Assembly (NCBI RefSeq): GCF_963576615.1
Contig: NC_088715.1
Location: 2,248,001 to 2,312,000 of the forward strand
Direction of reading: 5' to 3'
Length of the DNA stretch: 64,000 bases
Source of the DNA: Watersipora subatra
Lineage: Eukaryota; Bryozoa; Gymnolaemata; Cheilostomatida; Watersiporidae
Position numbers and translations under genes: made by a program. Of this stretch, positions 47,550 through 58,900 are shown one piece after another. Numbering within the stretch: the first letter of the stretch is position 1; each line of letters starts with the position of its first letter. Below the pieces are notes generated by a model that worked only from the letters and a program-made list of their open reading frames with translations, was not told the DNA's origin and did no database searches.

Positions 47550-48339
47550 AAAGTTGCTATATGAATAACAACGTGTGCTCGTTAAATAAGCTCATTTGAC
47601 CAGGTCAGCCACTGAACATTTTTCAATTCCAATCTCTTATTGCCAGTTTTTGGAATATACGACATGAAAACTATCCAATTTCTACCTATAAAATTACCAA
47701 CCAATATTATTCACGAAATAATACATTGCCTCCACTAACAGTTGATTTTAATAAAAGACTGTTTTGGTTTTTGGTACAGAATTGCGAATAGACAGAAGTT
47801 GTTTGCACTTGCTATGAATAAATAACTCATTAAGAAATATTTCTACGATATGTAGAACCAATATGTGAACAATTACCTATGACTGTTAAGTTGTTACTAG
47901 CTGAGACTTTGGACGTTGCCGGCTTCATCATGCTAGAATTCCAACCTTCAAGCTAAAAATAATGCAAAAGGATCGAGTGCATTAAAATGTTACTCTATTC
48001 TGTCATGGAGAGAACAATTTGGTCTGTAATATTTCAAACATGAAAAATTTTCAAACATAATATTACTGAAAGAGTATCTTGTAACAATCTGAACGACGGT
48101 AAGCCAATGCTGTCATGCTGTTAAAGGTTGACAGCATTGGACTACCTTCATACTATAGGGCTGGCCTTGACCCCACAGCTATTAGTACTAGATTTGCTCT
48201 GAGATTGTGAAGAGGTTTGCTTTAGTGATATTCTTAAATAGGGAAGGTTTTATAACATGACCTTCTTCAAACATAATATTAGCACTGCTAGCAGTAATTA
48301 CAGGTGTTGGATAAACAATCTGTAGTGTTGACTTAGGTT
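47550..48339. other. Intergenic region
   Basis: One stem-loop (CCAATGCTGTCA facing TTGACAGCATTGG, about 48101-48142). Otherwise nothing. Confidence 0.4.
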
Positions 48340-50995
48340 TGGGGCTGCATTTGACCCTTGGCTTGGTTTTTTGTGGGCCCCGAAGGCCAGCATAATTAAA
48401 AACATTTTACCAGTTTATCTTTGTTTTTAGGCTATAGTTAGCGAACACCACAGCTATGGGTAGTGCGCATAAAAATGCACCAACTAATATCATTGAAAAC
48501 TTTGAATTCCTTATCTGCTTTTTGGAAATTCCCTCACAGCCATTATTTCTATTAGCTGATTATCTGATCATCTGATGATATTAGCTGAACATCTCAAACG
48601 GGAATCCCCAATCTGAGCTAGGTAATGTTCTGCAGCTTGGTAAATGCTTGCTCAATACATATTGCTCAGTTACAATTATGGCCACATGCAAGAAGATTGA
48701 CCACGAGGGACAAGTACTTAATAGCAGTAGGAAATTGCAATACTTCATGGTCTTTATCAAACAACTTCGGGAGAGCCAAGCAATATGCGTCATATGCAAT
48801 CAAGTAATTGCTGTGCTCAAAGAGTACAACATAAGGCGGCATTATACAACTTATCATAGCGCATATGAGCAGTACTCAGGTCGTGACAGACAGGAAAAAT
48901 ATGACTAGCTATTATCTAATCTGCAGCAACAGCAGCAACATTTTAAAAGATATGCAGAGATTGGTGAAAAAGCCACAAAATGCAGTATCGCTATAATATT
49001 GCTCAACTAATTGGTCAACGACATTTTCGACATAGAGAATTTGCTAAGGAGGTAAGCATTTTTTAAATTTATGTCAGATAAGAGTTGCATAAAACAACTA
49101 TAGGTGTGGAGTTGTAGACCTTGAAAGACAGAGGTAAGCTATAACTTCTTGCATAGCCTGATGCACCTAAAGCTGAAATTAAAATTTCAACAAAATTTGT
49201 GTGGGGTTGCTATTGTCATTATATTTTTGTAAATATCAATTACATTTATTTTAACCTTGTTTTATTATTTTTAGGCACTGCCAGTGTCTGTGGATGAATT
49301 CTGCCCTGATAAAATGAGTAATTTAGAAAGTGTTGGTATGTCAAGAAACACCATTGCAAGAAGAGTGGAAAATATGAGTAAGGACATTGAGCGTACAATG
49401 AAAGCCCAGATTAAGAAGTTTGTTTATTTCAGCATAGCATTAAATGAGAGCACAGATCTGTCTGACAGAGTAGTCTTCATGGCACAATAACTGGGAAAGA
49501 TGTCTATGAGAGTCTATTAGAAGAACTTGCTGAGTTCAGCCTACCACTGGAGAAGATGTCTGGCATTTGTATTGATGGAGCACCTGCAATGGCAGGGAAA
49601 AACACTGGACTAATAGGTATTTTGCTCAGCTCTCACTGCTGGGTTGTTCCTCTTGTAGTGTACCATTGTGTCATACATCAAGAAAACTCAGCAGCGCAAA
49701 CTCTGAGGATGGATCATGTTATGGGTCTGGTCGTATTCACTATTAACTTCATTCGATCATGAGCATTGAACCATCGACAAATTAAAATTATGCTTGAGGA
49801 GATAGAATGTGAATGCAAAGATGTAGCATATTACTGTAGAGTCAGGTGGCTCAGCAGCGCTAAAACACTGCGATGGTTTTACAGTCTGCTATCAGAGATC
49901 GATTTATTCATGAGAAACAAGGGTCATGAGCGTGATGAGTTCAAAGATCAATTCTGAATCACTGATTTGGCATTTTTAGCTGATATCACAAAGCACATGT
50001 CAGTAGTGAACCTTCAGCTACAGGGAAAGAAACAGGACATATCTCAACTCTGGAGATTTATCACTGCATTCAGGACAAAGCTTGAGCTGTGGGAGCAGCA
50101 ACTCCAAGAAGAGAATTATGCTCACTTCAAAACTCTGTCAGAGCGTCAGCAGAATGACCAATACGTTGAGGTGAACTCTGAGCAATACGCCAACATCATG
50201 TCAGATCTATTAGTTAAATTTGCAAGATTTTTTCAGTTTGCAGAAACTGAAAAGAAGATAAAGATATTTGTTGATCCATTTTCTGTCAACCCTAGCAGTG
50301 TAGCAGCCAAGTTACAGATGGAGCTTATTGACTTGCAGGCTAACAAACATCTCAAACAACAACATTTCAGCCTCACATGATAAAACTCAGTTTTATAATA
50401 ATTTCTTTCCAGCCGGCACATATCCAGCTCTACATAACCATGCTCTTCGGTTGGTCAGCCTCTTTGGCTCTACCTACATATGTGAGCAGTTCTTCAGTCG
50501 CATTAAGCATACCAAAAGCAAATATCGCACCAGACTAACCGATGAGCATCTAGCTCGACAGCTCAGGATTTCATCTCCAGACATTAAAACTGACCTAGGC
50601 AGGATCGTACGAGAGAAGCAGTACCAAGTGGCTCACTGAGAGTAGTATGCTCAGTACCAGTGAAAACTTAGCACCGCAATGTCTCTTAAACAAGGACACT
50701 GCACATAAATTTCATATGATGCTTTTTGCAATTACATATATATCGTTTTAAAACCAATATTTTGACACATTTGTGATTTTGCAATTACATGTAATTAAAA
50801 TAAATATATTGAATGTGTAGAATGAGAATAACATGTGATGGATGGGATCATGTTTTGCAATATATAAAAATATGGTAATTCAATCATTTTCTACATATTA
50901 TTACTATATTACTATTCATAGCACCTATGTGTGGCCCCCAGCCTAGGCTTGACTTTACATAATGGCCGCCACTCTAAAATGGTTGGATACCTCTG
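48340..50995 (+). mobile_element. Decayed zf-BED/hAT transposon
   Basis: It contains the transposase pseudogene at 48678-50638. The right end reads, inverted, CAGAGGTATCCAACCATTTT, a hAT-type terminus. The left boundary near 48340 is a guess from a GGGCCCCGAAGG stretch of the kind seen near such ends. Confidence 0.45.
48678..50638 (+). pseudogene. zf-BED/hAT transposase (ZBED5/GTF2IRD2-like), broken
   Basis: Starts MATCKKIDHEGQVLNSSRKL with a BED-type finger (ICVICNQ, RRHYTTYH). Further domain signs are IALNESTDLSD, ICIDGAPAMAGKNTGLIG, YHCVIHQEN, INFIRS, VRWLS, LADITKHM and a C-terminal dimerisation region (LVSLFGSTYICEQFFSRIKH). A plausible intron lies at 49052-49274 (GAG|GTAAGC ... TTTTTAG|GC). 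Breaks are a stop near 48906, a frameshift near 48990, a gap of roughly 40 codons plus a shift near 49490, and stops near 49759, 49955 and 50378. It is not functional. It is related to elements domesticated in vertebrates, but this copy shows no sign of domestication. Confidence 0.85.
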
Positions 50996-51398
50996 GTTTA
51001 GGGGAATGCCTTAAAATCAAATTAGAATGTTGTCGGTCCTCAGGGAATCCTAAAATTTGCTTTAAAGCTCGTTGAGCAATGTCCATACACCTTTGCAAGA
51101 TTGTTGTAATCATATATTGTAATAGTCAAACTGCCAAAGCATACAAACCAGTAACAACTAGTGACATCTAAGACTCTAAAACATGAATACAATTATTGTG
51201 TGTATTCAAAAGAACCTGCTGATTTCACTATGTAAATAATAAGAGTGCTCTAAATGGGCAATGACCAAATGATAAATTAAATAAAATTACTATTAACTCG
51301 ATAAGCAACCTAAGAAGAGAGATCTTGGCAAACTGAAATATATGAGAATAATAAATTATCCCAGAAAACTAAGACAGGAGCCCTACAAGTAGGTTCAA

Positions 51399-51609
51399 TC
51401 ACACTACATGACCGGCCTCTTGTTGGTCTCGATACCAGAGTCTCTCGCACAGACAGTTCAATATGGGCGCCGACGTATGCAAGGCATTATGGGAAGGATC
51501 AACTGGCCCGGCGTTGAAGTTGGAGACGCCGATAATAGGAATGTTGTACTGTTTTTCAAACTCTATTAATTCTTTCTGCGGTACTTCGCTTCTACCGTGC
51601 TGGTCCAAC
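51399..51609 (-). CDS. CPLANE2: CPLANE2 exon 5 (last)
   Basis: Completes TKLD (AA|G) and encodes QHGRSEVPQKELIEFEKQYN, later APILNCLCERLWYRDQQEAG, then HVV and TGA. The acceptor is AATTGTTCGTAG. Confidence 0.92.
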
Positions 51610-54600
51610 CTACGAACAATTAGAAACAAGCAATGGGAAGGAAATAACATTCTGTAGACAGCTCGAAGCCATAGTCACATTTGTTCAGGTCTCAGATTGT
51701 GTCAAAAGCTGAGGCGTTCATCGTTAATGAGTTTGCTGACCAGCTGTCGATGTGAGTGGCATGTGGGAGTAGCTTTCAGTAGTTACTTTTTACAATATCT
51801 ATAGAACTCTGCTAAAAGCTGACAGCATTTATGGCGGTATAGCTGTCTTCTCAGGAGAGGACAACTACACTGCTACAAGTACTGTCATCTCTGAGAGTGA
51901 TTTTTTAATGCTTGCAATTGTGTTCATCTCATCTTTTCACCGTTAAATTTCCTTTTCAATATCTAATAGTTGATATTTATTAAAATAATGCACATTAGTT
52001 GTGCGGGAATCACACAGTATGTAATTATTACCCTGGAAGAGAAGACAACTACACCTGATTGCAGGCAACTGGACATTTATCCTCCTTGGCATCAGCCTTA
52101 GCAAACACCTGGCACATTATTTCTGATTGGTCAAAACTGTACAAACAGTCACATCTGCTGATTGAGGAGGCAAAAAGACAGGTCAAGACAGTCAGTATAA
52201 CATGCGACCAGGTGTGTGACTCACTTGGTTGCTATAACCAACTTGGCAATGTTACTCGACTGTTCCCCGAGGACCTTCGACATCTGCTGTGGAATGTCTT
52301 CAAAGCTTGATCGATCGGTCATTGCAAAGAAAAAGATCACTCCATCAGCATTCTCTTTGAGTGTCTGTAGAGAAGATAACTCCGTGTTTAAACTACAGAC
52401 AAGTCGGATGTACTAGTGTGCGATCGCTGGTGATAATTATAACTGTCTTGAACTTAAACATATATATTTGTGCGGAGTCAATCGCTAACTGATTGCCAGA
52501 TCACATCATTTGAGTTTAAATTCAAGCAATGTTGATGCAATACAGAAAGTATACGTATTTATTAACAATTACTAAAACCAAAGTACATAGTGTAGACGAC
52601 TTTGATACAATAACTAGTCCCGATAAGACGTCAGTTTAATACCAATCACTAGTAAAGATGAATCTGACTTGCTGAAACATACTGCCTGTGATGTGATGTC
52701 AAGGTTCTCATACACCCTTCATACTAACAATAACATGCCAACCAGGTATGGCTGGTTGTAGCTACACTTTCTATAGAAGCCAGCACACTATTTCCGCAAA
52801 CACATACAAGTTCCCCCTTCGTAAACTGATCAAAGACCATCAAGGTGACATAACTCCCTCGACAGAGACTCGTTAGCATTAATTTGTTCTCTAGTAGCAT
52901 GTAACAGTGCAAGTGGCAGTGACAAAATGACAGGTGATATTCTCTGGCAGGTACTCACAGGTAGGATGTGGTTAAAACGAGCCATGCATCCTTCCCCAGC
53001 ATCACAGAACTTCAACTTGAATATGACAGGCTCCTTGGAGCCAATCAGTCTACATGGCCAGAGGATAGTCGTCTGCTCGATGCCTTTAGAGTGAATAGGA
53101 TGAGTCAGCAAGTTCACTGTTTACTGAGAATAGAGTTACTCACCATGGATATGTCTACTGCACACAGAGTATACAGCTACTCATCCTAGATATGTTAACT
53201 GTACATTGAGCGTAGAGCTATTCGCCCTGGATATGTCTACTGTACATAGAGTATAGATCTACTCATCCTAGATATGTCTACTGTACACTGAGGATATAGT
53301 TACTCACCCTGACTATGTCTACTGTACACTAAGCATAGAGTTACTCACCCTGGATATGTCTACTGTACATAGAGTATAGATCTACTCATCCTAGATATGT
53401 CTACTGTACACTGAGGATATAGTTACTCACCCTGACTATGTCTACTGTACACTAAGCATAGAGTTACTCATCCTGGATATGTATACTGTATACTGAGCAT
53501 AGAGTTACTCACCCTGGATATGTTTACTGTACACTAAGCATAGAGTTACTCATGCTGGATATGTATACTGTATACTGAGCATAGAGTTACTCACCCTGGA
53601 TATGTTTACTATACACTGAACATAAAGTTACTCACTCTAGATATGTCTATTAGAAACTGCGCATAGAGTTACTCACTGTGGATATTAATAAATGTCTAGA
53701 ACTACAAATATGAGTAACTCGAGGGAGGTTAGTTGCTTTAGTACCAGTATTGTGACCAGTATTTACCTGTTGAGTGATAATAGCATGGGTATATCTGTTT
53801 TATGCTACGAGTAGGTTTATGGTGAGCTGGCTTATGCAAGGTCAAAGTTCAAAATTGATAAAACGCACCAAGACTGACCAGCTGCAGTTTACCTGGAGTT
53901 TCACGGTGAAGCTTGGAAACTTCCTGTCCTGATAACTTGGCAACTGTGCTCGTTTTCCCGGTCCCCGACTTGCCACTTAGTATCACTTTGTATGTAAATT
54001 CTTTGATCTTCTTGTCAAACAGTGGCCTGTCCAAGTATCCTGTTAAAAACTTGAGCTTGAAGCAAATGCAACACAAACAAACGATATGACTGACAACCCT
54101 TTGCAGGTGCTTTTCCCTGAATCAAATACACCAAGTAAATGGCTGTCAGATAGAAAGGAACATTAAAACAGACCGACGTACGAACATACTGTCTAAGTTA
54201 TCACAAATGACATACAATGAAATAAAAGGCTGAAAATAGGCCTTTGCTACCAAACACTCTGCACCGATTTTCAACAATGCTCAACACTAATTGGCTTCCT
54301 CAAATAAGTTTTAATCAAGGCAAACATACTCCAAATTCACCACCTTAACTTTCGTGTAAGGCCAAACAGAAGGTAATATAAATACAGTCATACTTCGACT
54401 TACGAGCTTAATGCGTTCCGAGACTGAGCTCGCATGTCAATTTACTCGCATGTTGGTGCAATTTATTTATATATAGAACAATTAAATATATATTAATTGG
54501 TTTCTATACTCTAAAAAATGCAAATAAAACACTTAAAACAAGATATTGTAACAGAAAAAACATGTTGGTTATTGTCCTAACTTACCACATGCTTTCAAAA

Positions 54601-56791
54601 AGCAACAAATAAAAAAACAATGCAAGGAAATGTGATTAATTAAAATGTAAAATTAAATACATACAGTAGCAGCTAACGCTAGCATTTGCCAGGGAGGGAG
54701 ATATAGGTGTATTAGCTGCTACTGTGTATAATACATACAGTAACAGCTAACGCTAGCATTTGCCAGGGAGGGAGATACAACTGCATTACAACAGTTGAAT
54801 TTGATAAATTTAGATTTTATCAAAGTTTTAAAAAACAAACTTAAAAGCAAACCTAAAAGCAAACTTTCATTTTTCGTAATTAAAATTTCTTCGGCGTTCG
54901 TAGTGTTAAGTTTCTCGCTGGTTAACTAATTTTTCCTTTGTTTCGCTTTCACGACTAGCCGGCCGTTTTAAGATAAACCTATCTAAGGACGTTTGCCTTT
55001 GTTGCCCTTTCAATATGTTGCGATTAGGACGAACACAGGTGTCGTCACAAAGGGTTAATGCACGACCACTAGCCAACTTGTCCGAAAGTCTATTTTTATA
55101 ATTTTTATAGATAGCACCGGCCTTTTCACATAGGCCTTTTCGCCTTTTAACCACTGGCCTTTTCGCCTTTATTGAAACATCGTTTGAGGTACGCTGTCAC
55201 CGGCCAATTGTTTATCTTTTATGTTTTCCAATGCCTGAGCAGTCTCTCCATCAGCGGTCGTGAAGATCGCTGCGTCGTTTAGAAACTATGGTTAGTCCTT
55301 TTGCAAGCTAAATGCCCTGAATATAACCCTTCGGTTTGATAATTGTAGATGTATTTCTGTCATATTGCTGAGCTAGATCAATCATGCATACACATTTCGC
55401 ATATTTTACAATAATTTTCCGTTTAATATCAATTGTTATCATTTGCTTTTTCTTTCCATTATCTTTCATTTTACTGGCAAACTTCTGGTCTACGCACCGT
55501 ACTTTTAATTCACATAATTCTGCACTGAAAATTGCGCACAGAAAACACGGTACAAAAGTATAACCTGAGTAGTTGAAAAATATAGAGTGATACTGTTCTC
55601 ATAAAACATATCTGTAAATAAACACCACCTCCACATACTTTGCAACTGACTCACGTGCTCGTATCTCAAACATTGCTCGTATGTTAGTGCTAAAACTTGC
55701 TTAAAAGCTGGCTCGTATCTCAAGTTTCTCGTACGTTAGAGCACTCATAAGTTGAAGTATTACTGCCACCATAACTGCCACGAACAACTTTTATCGTATT
55801 TGCTGGGTAAATCAGACACGTTGATTCCGATTTTGTAATCAAAATAAAGATTAGGCCACTAACTTTCAGAATAATGAAGGATTTTTTATAGCGTTTTAAT
55901 ATCGGTCTCGAAAACAACACGATCGGCATAACAAGCTCCGCCCATAAATACTTGACGTAACCTAGCTTTTTAGGAACAGAAGTTACGTAGGGATGTTTAG
56001 ACCGATTTAGAATAATAGAGATGGGTGTTTTCAAATCCATTAATATCTAAATTCAGCCTTAAAAATAATATCAGTCTTTTCTGAAAGGTAGATAAGCTAT
56101 TTAGCATTGCATATTTAAAAAGCGCGATAACAACGCTAGCTCGTAATAAAACAGCGGTTTTTGAGCTCATTTTTCTCGGCGTCCAGCCCATTTAAACATC
56201 ATGTAACAAGCTGCGAGCACTTTTAAATAGTTTATATCCCTTTCATAAAAAACTGAAACTATTTTACAGGCTGGATTTACATAATAATGGGTTTTAAGAC
56301 ACCCATCTCTATTATCCTAAATCGGACTAAACATTCCTAACTTCCGTTTCTGAAAAAGCTAGGTTTCGTCACATATTTATGGGCGGAGCTTGTGATGCCG
56401 ATTGTGTTGTTTTCGAAACGGATATTGAAACGCTTTAAAAAAGCCTAAATGACTTTGAAGGTTAGTGGACTAATCTTTATTTTGAGTACAAAATCGGAAT
56501 CAGCGTGTCTGATTTACCTAGTAAATACGATAAAAGTTGTTCGTGACAGTTATGGTTTTACTATAAAAAATATGCCATATCAAGTTCTCTACAACAGTTG
56601 TCCTCTCATTCCACATGTTCCAAGTAACAACTACACCATAAGAACAAATGATTAGTTGAAGAGAAGAAAATAAAATATCATCTACCATATCTTTTCCTGA
56701 TATTGTGTCTGTACATTATAGTATTTATATAAGGACGACTGTCAGAAGAGCTCGTCCATGCATAGTCAACAAGTCCTAAAGGGGCGACCAT
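51399..56791 (-). CDS. CPLANE2: CPLANE2 (RSG1) Rab-like small GTPase, 5 exons
   Basis: Exons in transcript order: 56686-56791, 53893-54039, 52959-53083, 52225-52364, 51399-51609. All are GT-AG with matching phases, 729 nt, 242 residues (vertebrate RSG1 about 258). The P-loop GKSGTGKT lies at residues 58-65, switch region HRETPGIEQTT follows, G3 is DAGE (112-115) and G4 is TKLD (172-175). The N-terminal motif W-x-S...Y-I-x-x-I...N-x-R-K-R-Y-G before the GTPase fold is specific to RSG1. The family acts with FUZ, INTU and WDPCP at basal bodies in ciliogenesis; this role is inferred from homology. An in-frame TGA lies upstream of the ATG. There is no C-terminal prenylation cysteine, as in other RSG1 proteins. 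It is convergent with CEBPZ. Confidence 0.92.
51610..52224. other. CPLANE2 intron 4
   Basis: Nothing recognisable. Confidence 0.35.
52225..52364 (-). CDS. CPLANE2: CPLANE2 exon 4
   Basis: Encodes TLKENADGVIFFFAMTDRSS, FEDIPQQMSKVLGE and KLVIAT. The acceptor is TTCTCTACAG and the donor AA|GTGAGT. Confidence 0.93.
52365..52958. other. CPLANE2 intron 3
   Basis: Nothing recognisable. The open frames here do not match the family. Confidence 0.4.
52959..53083 (-). CDS. CPLANE2: CPLANE2 exon 3
   Basis: Encodes GIEQTTILWPCRLIGSKEPV, FKLKFCDAGEGCMARFNHIL and P. The G3 motif reads DAGE. The donor is CCT|GTGAGT. Confidence 0.93.
53124..53690. repeat. ~43-bp minisatellite, about 13 copies
   Basis: The plus-strand core is ATAGAGTTACTCACCCTGGA, then TATGTCTACTGTACACT. 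On the transcribed (minus) strand each unit carries CCAGGGTGAGTAACT, a near-consensus 5' splice site. It lies in CPLANE2 intron 2, about 40 bases from the exon 3 acceptor. Confidence 0.95.
53893..54039 (-). CDS. CPLANE2: CPLANE2 exon 2 (P-loop)
   Basis: Encodes YLDRPLFDKKIKEFTYKVIL then SGKSGTGKTSTVAKLSGQEV and SKLHRETP. The acceptor is TTTTTAACAG and the donor CAG|GTAAAC. Confidence 0.94.
54655..54785. repeat. Two-copy direct repeat of ~70 bp
   Basis: GCTAACGCTAGCATTTGCCA and GGGAGGGAGATA occur twice, nested in the Tigger-like element. Confidence 0.75.
54906..55154 (-). pseudogene. Tigger-type transposase C-terminal remnant
   Basis: An 82-codon open stretch with LSDKLASGRALTLCDD and QTSLDRFILKRPASRES. 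A terminal T-x-L-D-x-F-x-x-K is common at the end of Tigger transposases. It has no catalytic residues. Confidence 0.5.
55769..56555. mobile_element. Foldback element with ~275-bp inverted arms
   Basis: The left arm (55769-56045) and right arm (56277-56555) are reverse complements with moderate divergence. Both carry AAATCAGACACGCTGATTCC-type sequence and ACACCCATCTCTATTAT in opposite orientation. The spacer is about 230 bp. It directly abuts the Tigger-like element and lies in CPLANE2 intron 1. Confidence 0.75.
56686..56791 (-). CDS. CPLANE2: CPLANE2 exon 1 (coding part)
   Basis: Encodes MVAPLGLVDYAWTSSSDSRP and then YINTIMYRHNIRKRY. The donor G|GTAGAT matches the phase of exon 2. It aligns with the short RSG1 N-terminus. 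Confidence 0.85.
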
Positions 56792-56929
56792 TCTCAGCAG
56801 GTTCTTTGTCAGAGCCTTTAATGAAATGATTCAGAGCACTAAAACACAGATCATGAGTGGACATGTTAGTGACATCGCTACAGACAACAGTGGACAATCG
56901 CTTACGATGGCAAAGTGTATAACTATCTC

Positions 56930-57293
56930 ATCGATATATATAAACCTCAAAGTTTGTGTGTATGTGTGTAATTCGGTTTGTCCAGCCATAGCTATTAAAC
57001 GATTGGTTTAAAGAATCCGTATCACAGAAGATGTAATCTCGGAACCTCCTTTTTGCCAGGCAAATATCTTACCAATTAAGCTACACGAGATTGATGAATT
57101 CATTAGGCGATATCTGGGTTAAAATACGCAAGTCATTAAAACTTGCTCTCACGGCTCTCATTAGTAAGGTACTAGCTTACTCAAATTAGCCATTGACAAT
57201 GTGCCAGGCTAAGAGCAAATGGCAGGCACCACCATTACCTCTCACTGCTTATAAGATGGCTTTTAATACCCGTGCAACTTCAGGCACTCCGCT
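56930..57293 (-). mobile_element. Short complete copy of the CTAGC-start family with tRNA-like module
   Basis: The minus strand starts ACTAGCGGAGTGCCTGAAGT. It has a tRNA-like module (GTAGCTTAATTGGTAAGATA; GGAGGTTCCGAGATT) at about 57040-57095 and ends with the tail (AGCTATGGCTGGACAAACCG, CACACAAACTTTGAGG). It is the most compact full-length member. Confidence 0.6.
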
Positions 57294-57798
57294 AGTATAA
57301 GATATTTTACAAGAAGGCCTACATTCACAACTGGACATATAAAATATCATAAGTCCGGTCTATAGTATGATAACAATATGTAGTTTGAGGATGTTATGAG
57401 TTATGAGGATGGGGAGACGAACTCATCCTCCATATCTTCATTATTATCTGATCTGATCACTATGTTTAGACTTTGCCAAAAATAACTATTTAAACTTGAC
57501 TCACTACAAATGAAATTACGTCTATTATTTTTAAGACAAATGTCAAGTCTCCAAAGTGCTAATTTTATTATCAATTTTAGACATCTTCTGCGTTAGCAGT
57601 GAATAAATTAGTTCTATTTCCTGTTCGTGTTTTCCTGTCATAATTTAAGCTCTGAGACTGAACCTTCTTAATCAGTGGATGAGAATATAAATATAATATA
57701 AATTAATATAAATATCCCCCATTTATTGATAACCTACAGCCTACCTGGTTTATTATCGGCAGGGCAATGTTAGCTAGCTGTCCGCTAGCCTATTGTAG
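57294..57798. other. Intergenic region
   Basis: Nothing recognisable. Confidence 0.35.
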
Positions 57799-57800
57799 TA

Positions 57801-58255
57801 CAGTGATACCTTGTCATAGAAACTTAATGCGTTCTGGGAGCAAGTATGTCTATGCAAATATGGTACACTAGACTGTTGTGACGTAATAGAAACTTTGAAT
57901 TTAACTTCAATGAATTTACTAAACACACTAAACACAAGCTATGTTTTAAACTTTTATTAAACTCTCTTTAGTTTTGTCAGTCAAACTTTTGTAGTATCTG
58001 TTTCTAGTCCTGCGCTTTTGCCTGGCGTTCATTATAACTTTTAGCCAACTTGTTGAAAAATTTTCAATCTAACTCGAGGAGAAAAACCGAGCGACGCTGT
58101 TCTCGAAAGCGATCTTTTGCATACTTGGCATATAGTGTTGTGGCAATCAAGAACCGGCTCGTGCGCTCGTATCTCAAGGAACCAACTTGCTAGAAAATCA
58201 GCTTGTTTCTCGAGTTTTTCGTATATTGGGGCATTCGTATGTAGAGGTATGATTG
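57801..58255. mobile_element. Tigger-like MITE
   Basis: The ends are CAGTGATACCTTGTCATAG and, inverted, CAATCATACCTCTACATACG, each directly flanked by TA. There is no transposase. The interior shares TTTAACTTMAATGAATTTA with the element at 19036. Confidence 0.65.
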
Positions 58256-58619
58256 TACTTGAAATGCTGAGTGTTCTCACAGATACATGCAATATACAAT
58301 CTCTTCATAGTGATATTCTTCAAAAAACATTGTAGTTTTGTTCTTTAGCCAACTTTTTATCACAGAAATATCTTACAAACCAGACCTTATGTTGTTCTAT
58401 GATATAAAACAATGACACTAGACATGAGACACAGTGGTGGATTTACCCAAATCTACTACCAATTTAGTGAAAATCTTTATTTCAAATTTGATCTTAGTCA
58501 TGTCACCATGAGTAAAAATAAAATGGAAATACTGTCAATATTGTGGTTTCTATTTTTTGGTCCACTAATATGTTATTCACTCATTAGTTGTATTTGATAT
58601 TATACTAAATAATAGTATT

Positions 58620-58800
58620 TAACACTCCAAATATGCACAGAGGTGGCCTAGTTCCTGCTCCTATGTATTGCTCTTACTTGCTTTCTATGTATTGCTCTTA
58701 CCTGCTACTGATATCTATGGTGCTACTTCTATGTATTTCTCATACTTACTACTCATACGTATTGCTCCGACTTACTATGGTAAAATGTTGGATACTGAAC
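58620..58800. repeat. ~25-bp degenerate tandem repeat
   Basis: CTATGTATTGCTCTTACTTG and variants, about five copies. The following 58800-58905 resembles 44790-44905. Confidence 0.7.
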
Positions 58801-58900
58801 TATGGTAAATATCGATATAAGAAATTGTTAAGGAGAAATAAATGACAGAAGAAGTCTTTTCAATTAGATTTTTATCAAAAGTAGGTGATTGAACTCATAG

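Larger units (their letters stand above)
54385..55765 (-). mobile_element. Tigger/pogo-like transposon, internally deleted
   Basis: The ends are CAGTCATACTTCGACTTACG and, inverted, CAGTAATACTTCAACTTATG, the Tigger pattern. On the minus strand an N-terminal helix-turn-helix remnant (KRKIIVKYAKCVCMIDLAQQ) lies around 55320-55460. A C-terminal piece (54906-55154, QTSLDRFILKRPAS) also remains. The DDE domain is lost. It sits in CPLANE2 intron 1. Confidence 0.7.

Noticed and set aside
52724..52912. Minus-strand frame adjoining CPLANE2 exon 3 as a candidate continuation
   Set aside because: The phased exon at 52225-52364 carries the family sequence that follows exon 3, so this stretch is intronic.
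58041..58335. Open frames on both strands near 58.1-58.3 kb
   Set aside because: They lie in the end of a Tigger-like MITE with no protein similarity.
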